A DNA stretch of 6,199 nucleotides from Novosphingobium sp. (lineage in GTDB: Bacteria > Pseudomonadota > Alphaproteobacteria > Sphingomonadales > Sphingomonadaceae): positions 1 through 6,199 of the forward strand of contig JAJTFU010000123.1 in assembly GCA_021299075.1 (NCBI GenBank), written 5' to 3'. The notes under the pieces are model-generated. The model did no database searches, had not been told where the DNA came from, and saw only the letters and a program-made list of their open reading frames with translations. Shown here piece by piece: positions 5,507 through 6,199 of the stretch (positions within the stretch are counted from its first letter, which is position 1; every line of letters begins with the position of its first letter). Both the position numbers and the translations under genes were made by a program.

Positions 5507-6199
5507 GGCAGTTCGCGGGCCAGGCGTTCCTGGCGATCCACTTCGGTTTCGGTCGGCACGAAGCTGTTCGGATTGACCTTCAACCAGATCAGGATCGGCG
5601 CGGCCATGTAGACCGAGCTGTAGGTTCCGACGAAGATCCCCAGCGTAATCGCGGCAGTGAAGCCGAAGATCACGTTCGGACCGAGCAGCAACAACGCGAC
5701 CAGCGTGATCAGCACCGACAGCGAAGTCACCATCGTCCGGCTGAGCGTCTCGTTGACTGACAGATCGAGCAGTTCCGGCATGGGCATCTTGCGGAACTTC
5801 TTCATGTTCTCGCGGATCCGGTCGTAGATCACGATCGTATCGTTGAGCGAATAGCCGATCAGGGTCAGGATCGCGGCGACGATATTGAGGTCGAACTCCA
5901 TCTGCGTCACCGCAAACAGACCAAGCGTCAGCGACACGTCGTGGACCAGCGCGAAGAGCGCACCGACACCGAATTGCCATTCGAACCGAACCCAAATGTA
6001 GATCGAGATCGCGACGACAGCCGCGATCAGCGCCTGCATCCCGGTCTTGAACAGTTCGCCCGAGACCTTGCCCGAAACCGAATCCACCCCGTCAATCCGG
6101 GCATCCCCATGGTCGGCCTTGATCGCCGCAGTGATCTTGCGCGCCATCTGGTCGGCCAGATCAGCATTCTGCGCCGAGCCATCGGGCAGTCGCATCCGG
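5503..6199 (-). CDS. secF: Protein translocase subunit SecF, C-terminal part (5' end outside window)
   Basis: The reading frame is open to the right edge, so the first ATG (6195) is internal and the gene starts beyond the window; about 231 of an expected 310-320 residues are present. Visible, numbered from M6195, are the end of the periplasmic domain with VSGKVSGEL (39-47), membrane segment 2 (about 51-69), RFEW (70-73), segment 3 (75-97) with the HD pair in ALVHDVSLTLG, segment 4 with IVAAILTLIGYSLNDTIVIYDRIREN (105-130, the SecF signature), and segments 5-6 (about 155-204). SecDF is an inner-membrane complex that uses the proton gradient to pull exported proteins out through SecYEG. SecD is expected just upstream, outside the window to the right. 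The final 25 residues are charged and cytoplasmic. Confidence 0.97.
   Translation of the reverse strand, partial: RMRLPDGSAQNADLADQMARKITAAIKADHGDARIDGVDSVSGKVSGELFKTGMQALIAAVVAISIYIWVRFEWQFGVGALFALVHDVSLTLGLFAVTQMEFDLNIVAAILTLIGYSLNDTIVIYDRIRENMKKFRKMPMPELLDLSVNETLSRTMVTSLSVLITLVALLLLGPNVIFGFTAAITLGIFVGTYSSVYMAAPILIWLKVNPNSFVPTETEVDRQERLARELP

Noticed and set aside
5411..5995. 194-codon minus-strand frame overlapping secF and the glycosyltransferase end
   Set aside because: It is an out-of-frame shadow of secF with Arg- and Asp-rich, low-information protein sequence.

Overview
The window is compact, GC-rich (roughly 65% by eye) bacterial chromosome. Protein signatures point to an alphaproteobacterium, most likely Sphingomonadales (Novosphingobium, Erythrobacter or Sphingomonas relatives). 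The pointers are a DUF6456-type protein, a small PepSY protein ahead of an OmpR-type response regulator, and the wording of the SecF and XRE-regulator sequences. This placement is recognition by eye, not a search result. I see no mobile element, CRISPR array, tRNA, rRNA or long non-coding stretch. The longest gene-free gap is 94 bases.

Layout from left to right. (1) A leftward unit, 1337 to 1, reads: D-amino-acid-transaminase-like PLP enzyme, then a 97-residue exported PepSY protein, then a response regulator that runs off the left edge. Gaps of 44 and 56 bases suggest co-transcription. (2) Divergent from it across 66 bases is a rightward Uup-type ABC-F ATPase (1404-3191). (3) It converges on a leftward DUF6456 protein (3188-3661), and their stop codons overlap by 4 bases. 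(4) Divergent from that, across a 94-base gap with two palindromes, is a rightward two-gene unit: an XRE regulator with a LexA/S24-like C-terminal domain (3756-4328), overlapping by GTGA with a GT4 glycosyltransferase (4325-5506). (5) The glycosyltransferase converges on leftward secF (5503-6199, its 5' end outside the window), again with a 4-base stop overlap.

Most genes are housekeeping or envelope-related: D-amino-acid metabolism for peptidoglycan, PepSY and two-component envelope sensing, ribosome-associated ABC-F ATPase, glycan synthesis and Sec export. The least ordinary part is 3188-5506. There a regulator whose S24-like domain lacks the expected Ser/Lys dyad is translationally coupled to a glycosyltransferase, and faces an uncharacterised DUF6456 gene across a palindrome-rich control region. 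I found no convincing evidence of a wholly new multi-gene system. The strongest leads are this regulatory node and the altered substrate loop of the transaminase.
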